A stretch of DNA of 64,000 bases. It comes from Pseudoalteromonas tunicata (GTDB lineage Bacteria; Pseudomonadota; Gammaproteobacteria; Enterobacterales; Alteromonadaceae). Shown one piece after another: positions 12,242-23,028 of the stretch. The position numbers and the translations under genes are program-made. The notes beneath the pieces are model-generated. The model saw only the letters and a list, made by a program, of their open reading frames with translations, did not search any database and was not told the origin of the DNA. Position 1 is the first letter of the stretch, and each line of letters opens with the position of its first letter. Location: positions 1,342,001 through 1,406,000 of the forward strand of contig NZ_CP011032.1 in the NCBI RefSeq assembly GCF_002310815.1, in the 5' to 3' direction.

Positions 12242-13271
12242 GTTGCGCGGCTTCTCGTTGTGCTTGCTTTTCAGCTCTTTGTTTACGTTCTTGTTCTTCA
12301 AAGCTCTCATAAGCTTCTACTATACGAGCAACAATAGGGTGGCGGACCACATCTTTTGCTTGAAAAAAGTTAAAGCTAATATCATTAACGTTACTTAGCA
12401 CATCGATTGCGTGACGCAAACCCGAGCGTGCGCCTCTTGGTAAGTCAACTTGAGTGATGTCGCCAGTGATAACGGCTTTAGAATTAAAACCAATCCGGGT
12501 TAGAAACATTTTCATTTGCTCTACGGTGGTATTTTGGCTTTCATCTAAAATAATAAAGGCATCGTTTAGCGTTCGGCCACGCATATAGGCAAGCGGTGCG
12601 ACTTCAATGACGTTTTTTTCAATTAAGCGCTCTACCTTTTCAAACCCGAGCATTTCGAATAAGGCATCGTACAGCGGGCGTAAATATGGGTCGATTTTTT
12701 GGGTTAAATCACCCGGTAAAAATCCTAACTTTTCGCCTGCTTCAACCGCGGGGCGGGTGAGTAAAATACGGCGAATCTCTTGGCGCTCTAAGGCATCAAC
12801 TGCGGCGGCAACCGCTAAATAAGTTTTACCTGTACCAGCAGGGCCAATACCAAAACAAATATCATGATTAAGAATATTAGCCACATATTGCATTTGATTC
12901 GGATTACGCGGTTTTACCACGCCCCGACGGGTTTTAATCGTAACATCTTGGGCAAATTGAGGGTCTTCATCGTCCTGATCAAGATAGTGCGATTGCGCGA
13001 GGGTCAGATGAACTAAGTCGGCATCAATCTCTTGGCTTTTGCCATTCACTAGCTGCGTTTCGATATATAAGTTTTTTAGCACTTCAATGGCTGCATGAGC
13101 TGCGGCTAAATTCCCTGTGGCACGAAAACAGTTTTCTCGGTGACTGATTTCAACCCCAAGGCGGCGCTCAATCTGTTTTATATTGTCATCAAAAGGGCCA
13201 CAAAGGGCTGCAAGGCGTTTATTATCAGAGGGTTCGAGGTAGACTTCTTGGCTTTTGGTTTGGTTACTCAA
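12234..13271 (-). CDS. ybeZ: PhoH-like ATPase YbeZ
   Basis: Cytosolic P-loop ATPase of the PhoH family and partner of YbeY in RNA metabolism. Walker A is [11 protein letters not shown] and Walker [10 protein letters not shown]. An N-terminal KH-like segment ([16 protein letters not shown]) matches E. coli YbeZ. I place the start at a TTG at 13271 preceded by AAGGA at 7-nt spacing; the open frame continues to 13316, but those 15 residues lie within a hairpin and do not resemble the family. About 345 residues. Confidence 0.93.
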   Translation of the reverse strand: MSNQTKSQEVYLEPSDNKRLAALCGPFDDNIKQIERRLGVEISHRENCFRATGNLAAAHAAIEVLKNLYIETQLVNGKSQEIDADLVHLTLAQSHYLDQDDEDPQFAQDVTIKTRRGVVKPRNPNQMQYVANILNHDICFGIGPAGTGKTYLAVAAAVDALERQEIRRILLTRPAVEAGEKLGFLPGDLTQKIDPYLRPLYDALFEMLGFEKVERLIEKNVIEVAPLAYMRGRTLNDAFIILDESQNTTVEQMKMFLTRIGFNSKAVITGDITQVDLPRGARSGLRHAIDVLSNVNDISFNFFQAKDVVRHPIVARIVEAYESFEEQERKQRAEKQAQREAAQHD

Positions 13272-13290
13272 AATATGTTCCTTGTAAGGC

Positions 13291-13310
13291 ACGCCAGCTT
13301 GCGCTGGCGT
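13291..13310 (-). promoter_or_regulatory. GCAA-tetraloop hairpin between miaB and ybeZ
   Basis: A perfect 8-bp stem, ACGCCAGC with GCTGGCGT, closes a four-base loop that on the transcribed minus strand reads GCAA, a GNRA tetraloop. It sits 20 nt upstream of the TTG start of ybeZ and 10 nt after the miaB stop codon. No T-run follows, so it is unlikely to be a terminator; an mRNA-stability or translation-control element is more likely. Confidence 0.55.
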
Positions 13311-13320
13311 GAACAACTTA

Positions 13321-14751
13321 TTAAGGGGTAAACGTTGCTACTCCAAGCTCATTGGCTTGAGCAGGTTGGTTTTTACTCGTAATAGTTGCTGGCGCTGTAT
13401 CTTTACGTAAATTCATTTGTGCTTCAGTACGTACTAAATCACCACGTAATGAATTTGGCAATGCTTCAGTGATTTTTACATCAACAAATTGACCAATTAA
13501 CTTATGATCGCCAACAAAATTAACTACGCGGTTGTTTTCAGTACGGCCTCGAAGCTCCATTGGATTCTTTTTCGATGGGCCTTCAACTAAAATACGCTGT
13601 TCTGTGCCAAACATTTGACGGCTGATTTGCTGTGCAAATTGAGTGATACGATTTTGTAAAATATAAAGACGCTCTTTCTTTTCTTGCTCTGATACGTCAT
13701 CAGGTAAATCAGCAGCAGGCGTACCTGGACGCGCGCTGTAGATAAAGCTAAAGCTCATATCAAAACCGATGTCGTTAATGAGATTCATCGTTGCTTCAAA
13801 ATCTGCAGTTGTTTCACCTGGGAAACCAATAATGAAATCGGAAGACATGCTTAAATTAGGGCGTACTTTTTTCAATTTACGGATCGTTGACTTGTACTCA
13901 AGCGCCGTATGACCGCGTTTCATTAACGCTAAAATACGGTCTGACCCACTTTGCACTGGTAAATGTAAGTGATCGACTAGCTCTGGAATATCAGCATACG
14001 CTTCGATAATATCTGGAGTAAATTCAATTGGGTGCGAAGTTGTATAACGAATACGGTCAATACCATCAATCGTGGCAACATAACGTAGTAAATCAGAGAA
14101 ATAACAAATTTCACCATCGTGCATTTTGCCACGATACGCATTTACGTTTTGACCAAGCAGGTTTACTTCACGTACACCTTGTTCTGCCAATTGGGCTATT
14201 TCTAAAATAACATCGTCCAAAGGACGGCTTACTTCTTCACCACGGGTATAAGGTACTACACAGAAAGTACAGTATTTTGAACAGCCTTCCATGATAGAAA
14301 CAAATGCAGATGGACCTTCTGCTTTTGGCTCAGGTAGACGGTCAAACTTTTCGATTTCAGGAAATGAAATATCCACAACCGCACCTTGTTTTAACTGAAC
14401 TTGCTTAATCATTTCAGGTAAACGATGCAATGTTTGTGGACCAAATACGATATCAACAAAAGGCGCGCGTTGGCGAATTACTTCACCTTCTTGTGATGCA
14501 ACACAACCACCTACACCAATCACTAGGTCAGGGTTATCATCTTTTAATAATTTCCAGCGGCCAAGTTGGTGAAACACCTTCTCTTGTGCTTTTTCACGAA
14601 TAGAGCAGGTATTTAAAAGAATAACATCCGCATTTTCAGCTTCTTCTGTTAATTGATAGCCATTGGTGGCATCTAATAAATCAGCCATTTTCTGAGAGTC
14701 ATATTCATTCATTTGACAACCCCAGGTTTTAATATGCAGCTTTTTACTCAT
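13321..14751 (-). CDS. miaB: tRNA-2-methylthio-N6-dimethylallyladenosine synthase MiaB
   Basis: Radical-SAM methylthiotransferase that adds the 2-methylthio group to i6A37 of tRNAs. The 476-residue protein has the N-terminal UPF0004 domain with three cluster cysteines (CQMN, NTCSIR, GGCVA), the radical-SAM cluster CSKYCTFC near residue 157, and a C-terminal TRAM domain. It is the first gene of the minus-strand miaB-ybeZ-ybeY-corC-lnt run and is divergent from the ubiquinone hydroxylase gene, as in E. coli. Confidence 0.97.
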   Translation of the reverse strand: MSKKLHIKTWGCQMNEYDSQKMADLLDATNGYQLTEEAENADVILLNTCSIREKAQEKVFHQLGRWKLLKDDNPDLVIGVGGCVASQEGEVIRQRAPFVDIVFGPQTLHRLPEMIKQVQLKQGAVVDISFPEIEKFDRLPEPKAEGPSAFVSIMEGCSKYCTFCVVPYTRGEEVSRPLDDVILEIAQLAEQGVREVNLLGQNVNAYRGKMHDGEICYFSDLLRYVATIDGIDRIRYTTSHPIEFTPDIIEAYADIPELVDHLHLPVQSGSDRILALMKRGHTALEYKSTIRKLKKVRPNLSMSSDFIIGFPGETTADFEATMNLINDIGFDMSFSFIYSARPGTPAADLPDDVSEQEKKERLYILQNRITQFAQQISRQMFGTEQRILVEGPSKKNPMELRGRTENNRVVNFVGDHKLIGQFVDVKITEALPNSLRGDLVRTEAQMNLRKDTAPATITSKNQPAQANELGVATFTP

Positions 14752-14963
14752 CTAACTATTGCCTCGTTTATAAACCGACCGCTTAAAGGACGCGTATTTT
14801 ATAACTAACCACCTCTATAGCCAAGTATAGATTTTAACTAATCTGTGGATTTAAACTCAATTGTGAATATTCGTGCTAAAAATCATTGAATTGTGTCGAT
14901 TACAACACCCTTCGTTTAATTTTTCAGATACACTATTTCGGGGTTTTACATAAGGTATGTTTG

Positions 14964-16127
14964 ATGAAAAATGACGTTATTATTGTAGGTGGTGGCATGG
15001 TTGGTGCGGCAATGGCACTGAAACTTGCTAAGCAAGGCTGTATGGTCACTGTTATTGAGCAACAACAAGTTGATTTTAACGCCGTGCTTGCCAGTGAAGA
15101 TCTCGATTTACGGGTATCCGCTATTAATCGTTTTTCTGAGCAATTATTTGCTGAACTTGGTATTTTGGATAACTTACTTACCAAGCGTCATGCCCCTTAT
15201 CGTCGTTTAGCAGCATTTGAACAAGTCAAACAAACATTATTATTTGATGCCAAAGACATCGATTATGATTACCTTGGTCATATCATTGAAAATAAATTGA
15301 TTCAAGCTGCACTTTGGCAGGCATTTGCTTCACATAATATTACCGTCAAAAGTGACCTAGGTAAGTTAAATCGCATTGAACAAGTCGAATCTCGTATTAC
15401 TTTACACTATGGCAAGTCGGAATTAACCGCTGATTTAGTCATTGCTGCCGATGGTGGCCAATCGATTACTCGTCAATTGGCGGGGATTGGTACTACAGGT
15501 TGGCAATATCAGCAAAGTTGCATGGGAATATTAATTAAGCTTGATGCACCGCAACAAGATATTACGTGGCAGCAGTTTCAAGCAACAGGGCCGGTTGCTT
15601 TTTTACCCTTGCAAGCGCCCTATGCTAATTTAATTTGGTATCACTCAGGCACGCAGTTAGCAAAATTGGCGGCGCTTAATCCTGGGCAGTTAAAACAAAA
15701 AGTGATTGAGCATTTCCCAACCTTACCAGGAGATTTTGAGGTGATTGAACAGGCTGTTTTTCCGCTCACGCGTCAGCATGCAAATCAATATGTGCAAGGG
15801 CGTTTAGTGTTAGTGGGTGATTCTGCCCATACTATTAATCCACTTGCGGGGCAGGGCGTTAATTTAGGCTTTAAAGATGTACAACAGTTAGCTACATGCT
15901 TGGCAAACAAACTAGATGTAGGTGATAAAGCGGCCTTGTTGCAATATCAGCGTTACCGGAAAACCGCTAATTTAGTAATGATGTCGGCAATGGATGCCTG
16001 CTACCTTGGTTTTTCTAATCAAATTCCACCGTTAAAATGGCTGCGTAATAAAGTGCTTGCAACTGCAGAGCGCTCAGGGCCATTAAAAAACTGGGTTTTA
16101 AAGTACGCGATAGGTGAAAAACTCTAA
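14964..16127 (+). CDS. ubiF: UbiF/UbiH-family FAD-dependent ubiquinone hydroxylase
   Basis: Flavoprotein monooxygenase of ubiquinone biosynthesis. The N-terminal dinucleotide fold is DVIIVGGGMVGAAMA and the second FAD motif is LVLVGDSAHTINPLAGQGVN. Divergence from miaB and adjacency to a Gln/Leu/Met tRNA cluster match E. coli ubiF, which hydroxylates the ring at C6. UbiH or UbiI paralogues cannot be fully excluded from sequence alone. The ATG at 14964 follows TAAGG; the frame is open to 14886, but those residues do not fit the family. 387 residues. Confidence 0.88.
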   Translation: MKNDVIIVGGGMVGAAMALKLAKQGCMVTVIEQQQVDFNAVLASEDLDLRVSAINRFSEQLFAELGILDNLLTKRHAPYRRLAAFEQVKQTLLFDAKDIDYDYLGHIIENKLIQAALWQAFASHNITVKSDLGKLNRIEQVESRITLHYGKSELTADLVIAADGGQSITRQLAGIGTTGWQYQQSCMGILIKLDAPQQDITWQQFQATGPVAFLPLQAPYANLIWYHSGTQLAKLAALNPGQLKQKVIEHFPTLPGDFEVIEQAVFPLTRQHANQYVQGRLVLVGDSAHTINPLAGQGVNLGFKDVQQLATCLANKLDVGDKAALLQYQRYRKTANLVMMSAMDACYLGFSNQIPPLKWLRNKVLATAERSGPLKNWVLKYAIGEKL

Positions 16128-16456
16128 GCGTAATTAACTACGCTAACATCGTTGACTGTCTGAAAAATAAATTGAGTGTGAGCATGTTTAAAGTGGGTTG
16201 GTTGTTTAAGCCGAGCTAACCTTATGCTTTGATAAAGCGGCACTCAATTGATAATTAAAAAATCCTTTTTGTTTAACTATTCTTCATATCGTCACGTAAA
16301 AAGAGTTAACTGATCACGAGATGCATTATTCCATATAACTAGGGCGTGTTCGCTTGAAGAGGGAAATAAACATTATGAGTTATGAGATTATTCGATAGAG
16401 GATGTAAAAATAAGAACTTTTAAAATTTATTAAGAAGAGTCGTTAAGAAGATGAAT
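16128..16456. other. Intergenic region between ubiF and the tRNA cluster
   Basis: 329 bases with no gene I can support. ATTGAGTG at 16171-16178 and CACTCAAT at 16241-16248 could close a long structure with smaller internal stems (GCTTT/AAAGC), followed by A-rich then CCTTTTT sequence. It is the junction of two convergent transcripts, so it may hold their ends, but no classic terminator is evident. Confidence 0.3.
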
Positions 16457-16531
16457 TGGCTGGGATACAAGGATTTGAACCTTGGAATGGCGAGATCAAA
16501 ACCCGCTGCCTTACCGCTTGGCGATATCCCA
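16457..16531 (-). tRNA. tRNA-Gln (TTG), copy 1
   Basis: 75 nt with encoded CCA. Read on the minus strand it begins TGGGATATCGCC, has anticodon loop with TTG and ends in the T-arm GGTTCGAATCC. It is the last gene of the ten-gene tRNA transcript. Confidence 0.95.
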
Positions 16532-16572
16532 ACAGCAATGTCATTTTAAATTGATTAGCAGTGTAACCAATT

Positions 16573-16657
<85 letters not shown>

Positions 16658-16696
16658 AAGTGGTCTTTTTTATCTTAATACTTAACAGTAAGAAGA

Positions 16697-16771
16697 TGGC
16701 TGGGATACAAGGATTTGAACCTTGGAATGGCGAGATCAAAACCCGCTGCCTTACCGCTTGGCGATATCCCA
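16697..16771 (-). tRNA. tRNA-Gln (TTG), copy 2
   Basis: 75 nt, CCA encoded, same sequence as copy 1. It is separated from the neighbouring Leu gene by a 39-nt spacer that recurs at 17074-17112. Confidence 0.95.
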
Positions 16772-16837
16772 ACAAAAAGATATTTCAAATTGCGTACTTG
16801 GATTTGAACCAAACAACAAACGTTGTACATTCTTAAT

Positions 16838-16922
<85 letters not shown>

Positions 16923-16988
16923 AGCCTGAATGTGTACTGTAACTTTAAGAGTCACCAACTTAGCAATTTTAATTCTAGCTAAAGAATA

Positions 16989-17073
<85 letters not shown>

Positions 17074-17112
17074 AAGTGGTCTTTTTTATCTTAATACTTA
17101 ACAGTAAGAAGA

Positions 17113-17187
17113 TGGCTGGGATACAAGGATTTGAACCTTGGAATGGCGAGATCAAAACCCGCTGCCTTACCGCTTGGCGATATCCCA
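17113..17187 (-). tRNA. tRNA-Gln (TTG), copy 3
   Basis: 75 nt, CCA encoded, anticodon TTG. Its downstream spacer is identical to the one beside Gln copy 2, evidence of segmental duplication. Confidence 0.95.
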
Positions 17188-17223
17188 ACAAAAGATTTTA
17201 GCAATTACGTTGCAAACGAAGAA

Positions 17224-17300
17224 TGGTGGCTAAGACGGGATTCGAACCTGTGACCCCATCATTATGAGTGATGTGCTCTAACCAACTGAGCTACTTAGCC
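17224..17300 (-). tRNA. tRNA-Met (CAT), copy 1
   Basis: 77 nt with CCA encoded. The minus strand begins GGCTAAGTAGCTC and carries anticodon CAT. It closely resembles E. coli metT, an elongator methionine tRNA, and has the paired first base typical of elongators rather than initiators. Confidence 0.93.
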
Positions 17301-17327
17301 ATCATGTTAACTTTAACTCAAAAGAGT

Positions 17328-17402
17328 TGGCTGGGATACAAGGATTTGAACCTTGGAATGGCGAGATCAAAACCCGCTGCCTTACCGCTTGGCGATATCC
17401 CA
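17328..17402 (-). tRNA. tRNA-Gln (TTG), copy 4
   Basis: 75 nt, CCA encoded, anticodon TTG, same body as the other three Gln copies. Confidence 0.95.
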
Positions 17403-17424
17403 ACAGCTAACTATTGTAAAGTTT

Positions 17425-17509
<85 letters not shown>

Positions 17510-17545
17510 AAAACTTTACTATCAAAAAGACCATTAAAAACAAGG

Positions 17546-17622
17546 TGGTGGCTAAGACGGGATTCGAACCTGTGACCCCATCATTATGAGTGATGTGCTC
17601 TAACCAACTGAGCTACTTAGCC
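17546..17622 (-). tRNA. tRNA-Met (CAT), copy 2
   Basis: 77 nt, CCA encoded, elongator type, identical in body to copy 1. It is the first gene after the promoter at 17661-17689. Confidence 0.93.
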
Positions 17623-17660
17623 ATTTACTTTGTGTTTAACATCTCGCTGATGCGGGGCGT

Positions 17661-17689
17661 ATTATGCGGATTACCCCCTTTTGCGTCAA
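17661..17689 (-). promoter_or_regulatory. Sigma-70 promoter of the tRNA cluster with GC-rich discriminator
   Basis: On the minus strand the -35 box is TTGACG (17684-17689), the spacer is exactly 17 bases, and the -10 box is CATAAT (17661-17666). It is followed by ACGCCCCGC, the GC-rich discriminator typical of stable-RNA promoters under stringent (ppGpp) control. It lies about 40 bases ahead of the first tRNA. Confidence 0.88.
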
Positions 17690-17954
17690 CACCTTTTTTG
17701 CAAAAAAATGCCTATCTGAGTTTGTTTGCGGTATTTTTAAACTAAGTGATTAAAAAAGCGCTTAAATTAGCTGTTTTTACGCAGATTAAGTTGTTTTTTA
17801 TGTTGGGTGTTCGAGCCGTGTTTTAGTCTTGTTGAGTAAAAGTAGCGAACAAGATTAGATTTTATGGCCTATAGAAGGGAGAAAATGAAAATAAATTTTA
17901 GTAAAACTCAATTTTTGACTCAGCTTTACGTAATGCACGTTTTATTTTTAGCAT
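17690..17954. other. Spacer between the tRNA promoter and the ychF terminator
   Basis: About 265 AT-rich bases with no supported gene. It may hold upstream-activating A/T tracts for the tRNA promoter (a run of A at 17701-17707 lies just upstream of the -35 box), which I infer only from composition. Confidence 0.3.
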
Positions 17955-17981
17955 AAAAAAACCCGCCTGAGCGGGTTTTTA
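17955..17981 (-). terminator. Rho-independent terminator of the rplY-pth-ychF transcript
   Basis: Stem ACCCGC/GCGGGT with a CTGA-type loop, flanked by A-run and T-run. On the minus strand it ends in seven T's and lies 12 bases after the ychF stop. Confidence 0.9.
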
Positions 17982-17992
17982 ATTATTTAACG

Positions 17993-19084
17993 TTACACGT
18001 TAAACAAGAAATTCATTACATCGCCATCTTTAACAATGTAGTCTTTACCTTCAGAACGCATTTTACCTGCTTCTTTAGCGCCACTTTCACCTTTACAAGT
18101 AATGTAGTCATTAAAGCCGATTGTTTGCGCGCGAATAAAACCACGTTCAAAATCAGTATGGATTTTACCAGCAGCTTGTGGCGCTGTTGCACCCACTGGA
18201 ATTGTCCAAGCGCGAACTTCTTTTACACCTGCTGTAAAGTAGGTTTGTAATTGTAGTAATTGATAGCCACCACGGATAACACGGTCAAGACCTGGCTCTT
18301 CTAAGCCAAGATCAGTCATGAATTCAATTTTATCTGCTTCGTCTAATTCTGACAGCTCAGATTCAATAGCGGCGCATACAGGCACAACAATCGCATTTTC
18401 AGCCGCAGCAATTTCTAATACTTTGTCTAAATACGGGTTGTTTTCAAAACCATCTTCACTCACGTTAGCAATGTACATAGTTGGCTTGATGGTTAAAAAG
18501 TTGATTGTTTTAATCGCAGCATGTTCTTCTTTGGTTAATTCTAAAGAACGCAAAGTCAGACCTTGATCAAGGTGTGCTTTTACTTTTTCGAGTACAACTA
18601 ATTCAAATTTAGAATCTTTATCGCCACCTTTTGCTTTTTTAGCAATGCGGAATACGGCTTTATCGGCTGCTTCCATATCGGCTAAAACTAATTCGGTATT
18701 GATAGTATCAATATCATCCGCAGGGTCGATAGTGCCCGCAACGTGAATAATATTTTCATCTTCAAAACAACGAACAACATGACCAATTGCATCGGTTTCA
18801 CGAATATTGGCTAAAAACTGGTTACCTAAGCCTTCACCTTTTGAAGCACCTTTCACTAAACCCGCGATATCAACAAACTCCATTGAAGTTGGAAGAATAC
18901 GTTGTGGATTAACAATTTCAGCCAATTGTTTTAAACGTGGATCGGGTACAGCTACCACACCCGTATTTGGCTCAATTGTACAAAATGGAAAGTTAGCTGC
19001 TTCGATGCCAGCATTAGTTAACGCGTTAAAAAGAGTTGATTTGCCCACATTTGGTAAGCCAACGATGCCACATTTAAAACCCAT
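17993..19084 (-). CDS. ychF: Ribosome-binding ATPase YchF
   Basis: Obg-family P-loop protein that prefers ATP, binds ribosomes and affects oxidative-stress responses. The 363 residues have G1 motif [15 protein letters not shown] at the N-terminus, the G3 [10 protein letters not shown], and a C-terminal TGS domain. It follows pth, the commonest bacterial neighbour, in the rplY-pth-ychF transcript and is ended by the terminator just downstream. Confidence 0.97.
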   Translation of the reverse strand: MGFKCGIVGLPNVGKSTLFNALTNAGIEAANFPFCTIEPNTGVVAVPDPRLKQLAEIVNPQRILPTSMEFVDIAGLVKGASKGEGLGNQFLANIRETDAIGHVVRCFEDENIIHVAGTIDPADDIDTINTELVLADMEAADKAVFRIAKKAKGGDKDSKFELVVLEKVKAHLDQGLTLRSLELTKEEHAAIKTINFLTIKPTMYIANVSEDGFENNPYLDKVLEIAAAENAIVVPVCAAIESELSELDEADKIEFMTDLGLEEPGLDRVIRGGYQLLQLQTYFTAGVKEVRAWTIPVGATAPQAAGKIHTDFERGFIRAQTIGFNDYITCKGESGAKEAGKMRSEGKDYIVKDGDVMNFLFNV

Positions 19085-19134
19085 TTTAGGATACCTTTAT
19101 TTAATTGTTCATGTCTGCGAAGAGAATAACTCTA

Positions 19135-19719
19135 TTACGCTTTGAATGAATGTAATCTGTTTTGTGCTTTTAATACACCGTCTTTTGCTAGAATTTCCAT
19201 GCATCGCACAGCTTCATCTACCGCCGCATCCATTTGCTCTTGTTCAGCTTTTGATGCTTTACCAAGTACCCAGCCTGTCACCATTTCACGGTGTCCAGGA
19301 TGACCAATACCCACTCGTAAGCGCAAGAATTCTTTATTGTTAGCCATTTTCGCTATGATATCTTTGAGGCCATTATGACCACCATGACCACCACCGCGTT
19401 TAAATTTGGCAACACCAGTAGGTAAGTCCATCTCATCATGAGCAACAAGAATATTTTCTACAGGAATTTTAAAAAAATTGGCAAGGGCGCTAACTGATTT
19501 ACCACTTAAATTCATATAAGTTGTTGGGATCAGGAGTAAAAACTCTTGGTCTTGAATGAAGATTTTGCCGGTTAAACCGTGGTACTTAGGATCATGCTTT
19601 AAGATGCAGTTATAACGTGCAGCGAGTTCTTCGATGAACCAAGCACCTGCATTATGACGTGTTTTAGAGTATTCGGGGCCTGGATTAGCCAGGCCCACAA
19701 GCATTTGAATAGAATTCAA
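19135..19719 (-). CDS. pth: Peptidyl-tRNA hydrolase
   Basis: Cleaves peptidyl-tRNA that drops off ribosomes. 194 residues with the catalytic histidine in TRHNAGAW (about residue 22) and the Asn/Asp motifs TYMNLSG and HDEMDLP. It lies 17 bases after rplY in the same transcript. Confidence 0.97.
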   Translation of the reverse strand: MNSIQMLVGLANPGPEYSKTRHNAGAWFIEELAARYNCILKHDPKYHGLTGKIFIQDQEFLLLIPTTYMNLSGKSVSALANFFKIPVENILVAHDEMDLPTGVAKFKRGGGHGGHNGLKDIIAKMANNKEFLRLRVGIGHPGHREMVTGWVLGKASKAEQEQMDAAVDEAVRCMEILAKDGVLKAQNRLHSFKA

Positions 19720-19736
19720 GGTGCTAACACCTTAAA

Positions 19737-20339
19737 TTATTCAGCAGCTTCTTCTGCAGCAGCACCTTTAGGAGCATTAAGAGTCACAACCGCTTGGTCA
19801 TGATCTGCACCTTTTGCTAATTCTACAGAAACAACACCAGCAGGAAGAGCTACGTCAGATAGGTGTAAAGTAGCACCTACTTCGATAGTAGCAACATCTA
19901 CTTCGATGAATTCAGGAAGGTTAGCTGGTAAACAAGTAATTTCTACTTCAGTTACGTGATGCGCAACAGTTGCACCTAATTTAGTTGCTTTTTCTTCATT
20001 GATGAAGTGGAAAGGAACTTTAGTGTGGATCTTGTGAGAAGCATCAACACGTTGGAAATCTAAGTGAGTTACAACTGGTTTGAATGGGTGACGTTGCATA
20101 TCTTTAAGGATAACTTCAACTTTTTCACCGTTTAAGTTAAGCGTAAGGATGTGAGTGTAGAAACCTTCATCTTCTTGAGCTTTGATAACTTCTTTGTGCG
20201 CTAACACAAGTGATACTGCTTCTTTGTCTGCACCGTAAAGGATCGCTGGAACTTTACCTTCACGACGTAGGCGGCGGCTCGCACCAGTACCTAATTCAAC
20301 ACGAAGTTCGGCATCTAATGTATATGTATTGTTAGACAT
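19737..20339 (-). CDS. rplY: Ribosomal protein bL25, long (Ctc) form
   Basis: 200-residue 5S-rRNA-binding protein. The N-terminal L25 domain ([20 protein letters not shown]) is followed by the TL5/Ctc C-terminal beta domain and an acidic/alanine-rich tail (AAAEEAAE). E. coli has only the short form (94 residues), so this is the general-stress-type long form common in other marine genera. First gene of the rplY-pth-ychF transcript. Confidence 0.95.
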   Translation of the reverse strand: MSNNTYTLDAELRVELGTGASRRLRREGKVPAILYGADKEAVSLVLAHKEVIKAQEDEGFYTHILTLNLNGEKVEVILKDMQRHPFKPVVTHLDFQRVDASHKIHTKVPFHFINEEKATKLGATVAHHVTEVEITCLPANLPEFIEVDVATIEVGATLHLSDVALPAGVVSVELAKGADHDQAVVTLNAPKGAAAEEAAE

Positions 20340-20450
20340 AATGTCTCCAATTAATTTAATAAAAAGTGGATACCCTTTGCGACCAAAGGTATCACCTAAA
20401 AAAGGCGCGTAATGTTACCACTGCCACAGGATAAAAGAAACGATAGATAC

Positions 20451-20482
20451 AAAAAAAGCGCTGCAATGCAGCGCTTTTTTTC
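20451..20482. terminator. Rho-independent terminator downstream of prs
   Basis: A near-perfect stem AGCGCTGC/GCAGCGCT with a three-base loop is flanked by seven A's on one side and seven T's on the other, so it could work in both directions. It ends the lolB-ispE-prs transcript and separates it from rplY. Confidence 0.9.
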
Positions 20483-20494
20483 ATCCGAAGCGGA

Positions 20495-21442
20495 TTAGTG
20501 CTCGAACATTGCAGAAATAGACTCTTCGTTACTGATCCGACGGATCGTTTCAGCAAGCATGTCTGCTAATGTTAAAACTTTTATTTTATCAATCGCTAAT
20601 AACTCAGCCGATAATGGCACAGAGTCTGTAACAATGACTTGGTCGATGACTGAGTTACGAATATTCTCAGCAGCATTACCAGATAAAATAGGGTGAGTTG
20701 CATAAGCAAATACACGTTTAGCACCGTGTTCTTTTAGTGCTTCAGCGGCTTTACATAAAGTACCACCAGTATCAATCATGTCATCAACGATAATACAATC
20801 GCGACCTTCAACATCACCAATAATGTGCATTACTTGAGAAACGTTGGCACGGGGACGACGTTTATCAATAATAGCAAGATCTGTATCGTTTAATAGTTTA
20901 GCGATTGCGCGAGCACGAACCACGCCACCGATATCCGGAGAAACGACCACAACATCTTCAAAGTTTCTTGCTTTCATGTCTTCAAGTAACACTGGGCTAC
21001 CAAAAACATTGTCCACAGGAACATCAAAGAAACCTTGAATTTGTTCAGCATGTAAATCAACTGTTAAAACACGGTCAACGCCAACACTCGAAAGGAAATC
21101 AGCAACTACTTTAGCTGTGATTGGTACCCTTGCAGAGCGAACACGACGGTCTTGACGAGAATAACCAAAATAAGGAATAACTGCTGTAATACGACCAGCT
21201 GAAGCACGACGAAGCGCATCAACCATTACGATCAGTTCCATTAAATTGTCATTAGTAGGTGCACACGTAGATTGGATGATGAATACATCCGAGCCACGTA
21301 CATTCTCATTAATTTGAACACTGATTTCGCCGTCGCTAAAACGACCAACGTCGGCGTTACCTAATTCAATATATAAACGCTTAGCAACTTTAAGAGCAAG
21401 TTCAGGTGTTGCATTACCAGCGAAGAGCTTCATGTCCGGCAC
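20495..21442 (-). CDS. prs: Ribose-phosphate pyrophosphokinase Prs
   Basis: Makes PRPP from ribose 5-phosphate and ATP for nucleotide, NAD, His and Trp synthesis. 315 residues, as in E. coli. The flexible-loop and PRPP-binding motifs are present: [12 protein letters not shown] and DDMIDTGGT. The conserved order ispE-prs-rplY-pth-ychF supports the call. Confidence 0.98.
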   Translation of the reverse strand: MPDMKLFAGNATPELALKVAKRLYIELGNADVGRFSDGEISVQINENVRGSDVFIIQSTCAPTNDNLMELIVMVDALRRASAGRITAVIPYFGYSRQDRRVRSARVPITAKVVADFLSSVGVDRVLTVDLHAEQIQGFFDVPVDNVFGSPVLLEDMKARNFEDVVVVSPDIGGVVRARAIAKLLNDTDLAIIDKRRPRANVSQVMHIIGDVEGRDCIIVDDMIDTGGTLCKAAEALKEHGAKRVFAYATHPILSGNAAENIRNSVIDQVIVTDSVPLSAELLAIDKIKVLTLADMLAETIRRISNEESISAMFEH

Positions 21443-21505
21443 GGTAGGTTTCCTCAGGCACTGAATTTTTGAGTTAAAACGATGTTTAGTATAACACCTG
21501 TTTAA

Positions 21506-22360
21506 CTAGAGTAAGTTTAGTTTAGCGTTTAACTCCAAATGTGCTGGAGATATATTAACGCTTTGGGCAACAAATCCTTGCCAATGTGCTGGCAAGGCAT
21601 TAAGTGCTTTATTTGCGTCCGCTTCTTCGGCAAAAGAAGCAAAACAGCAAGCACCTGTGCCTGTCATTCTTGACGGCGCGTATTCTAACAACCACTGTAG
21701 GGTCTTTTCAACCTCGGGAGAAAGCTTTTTCACCAGAGATTCACAATCATTATACAATTTAGCCTCTTGCCAAGGGCCATTTATCTTGGGTGTTGAGCGT
21801 GGCAAATCTGGATGTGTAAAAATTGCTTGTGTACTAATGTGCACATTTGGGTGTACCACTAAGTACCAACTTGGTGCTAAGTTAACAGCTTCCAGTTGTT
21901 CACCAATCCCATGTGCGATAGCAGCAAAACCTTTAACAAATACAGGCACATCGGCACCAAGTTGTAGGCCAAGTTCAGCCAGTTTTTCATTCGAAAAATC
22001 GCAATGCCAAAGGTGATTGAGTGCTAAAAGCGTGGTCGCAGCATCAGATGAGCCGCCCCCAACACCACCGCCCATAGGTAACTTTTTAGTGAGTTTGATG
22101 GTGATACCTTGCGTGATATTGGCGTGATTTTGTAATAGCCGAGCTGCCTTAAAAATTAAATTATCTTGAGTTGTTAATTCTGGGTTTTCACACTCAATCA
22201 GGATTTGATTGTCAGTACGAAGGGTAAAATCGAGTTGGTCGCCATAGTTTAAAAAAACAAACAGGGTCTCCAATTCATGATAGCCATCGGGACGGCGGCC
22301 ATTAATGTGTAAAAAAAGGTTCAGTTTTGCCGGGGCAATAATCGATAAAGATGACATCAT
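21506..22360 (-). CDS. ispE: 4-diphosphocytidyl-2-C-methyl-D-erythritol kinase IspE
   Basis: GHMP kinase of the MEP isoprenoid pathway. The ATP loop is LPMGGGVGGGSSDAAT (about residues 90-105). From ATG at 22360 the product is 284 residues. The ATGATG at 22360 overlaps the lolB stop (ATGA), with no ribosome site of its own, so translation is probably coupled to lolB. The open frame extends to 22375 but inside lolB. Confidence 0.94.
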   Translation of the reverse strand: MMSSLSIIAPAKLNLFLHINGRRPDGYHELETLFVFLNYGDQLDFTLRTDNQILIECENPELTTQDNLIFKAARLLQNHANITQGITIKLTKKLPMGGGVGGGSSDAATTLLALNHLWHCDFSNEKLAELGLQLGADVPVFVKGFAAIAHGIGEQLEAVNLAPSWYLVVHPNVHISTQAIFTHPDLPRSTPKINGPWQEAKLYNDCESLVKKLSPEVEKTLQWLLEYAPSRMTGTGACCFASFAEEADANKALNALPAHWQGFVAQSVNISPAHLELNAKLNLL

Positions 22361-22944
22361 GAAGAAAACTGCCAATTGTTAATGTTAATTTTAACTTTAA
22401 TTTGTCCGTGGGTTAGAGTGAGTTTTTGTGCTAACCAAAAACCATCTTGCATAATGTAGTCTTGATAACTGATTTGCCACAGCTCACCTCGTTGATTCAA
22501 AATGGTTGCACTTTGAATGCGATCAAGTTCATCTAATACCATGCTTGGGCTGGTAAATGTCCCTTTTAGCCATGCATCCGATTGCGCCAGCGGCAGTTGC
22601 ATCCGTGTTAAGTTATATAACAATTCTTCTGCGCTGGTTGCGGTATAATTTTTATCGTCAAAAAACAGTTCTGCATAGTCTGGATATTGATTTAATTTTA
22701 AGATTTGACTGCCAATAAAACTGGTTAAACTTAGCATGCTATTGCTTGGTTCAGTTTGCCAATTGAAATTTGCCGACTGACGTTTTTCTGGGCTGATAAA
22801 AGCTAACTTACCTGCAATTTGCCAGTTGTTTTGTTCCTGTAATTTTGACTTCCAATGAACCGAAATTGGCTCAAGGGGTACTTTTGGGCTAACACAGCCG
22901 GTTAGAAATAAAAAAAAGATGATTAAAATCAAATGTAATCGCAT
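22357..22944 (-). CDS. lolB: Outer-membrane lipoprotein receptor LolB
   Basis: Accepts lipoproteins from LolA and inserts them in the outer membrane. 195 residues: short hydrophobic signal, lipobox LTGC followed by VSP, then the LolB domain starting WQIAGKLAF. It is first in lolB-ispE-prs and divergent from hemA, the conserved arrangement. Confidence 0.93.
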   Translation of the reverse strand: MRLHLILIIFFLFLTGCVSPKVPLEPISVHWKSKLQEQNNWQIAGKLAFISPEKRQSANFNWQTEPSNSMLSLTSFIGSQILKLNQYPDYAELFFDDKNYTATSAEELLYNLTRMQLPLAQSDAWLKGTFTSPSMVLDELDRIQSATILNQRGELWQISYQDYIMQDGFWLAQKLTLTHGQIKVKININNWQFSS

Positions 22945-23028
22945 CTATTTACGTTCCTTACTTTCCTTATTCGCTTGATTTTCGTAAAATTATTCGCTTT
23001 CATACTCGGTTAGGCGATTTTTTGCACT

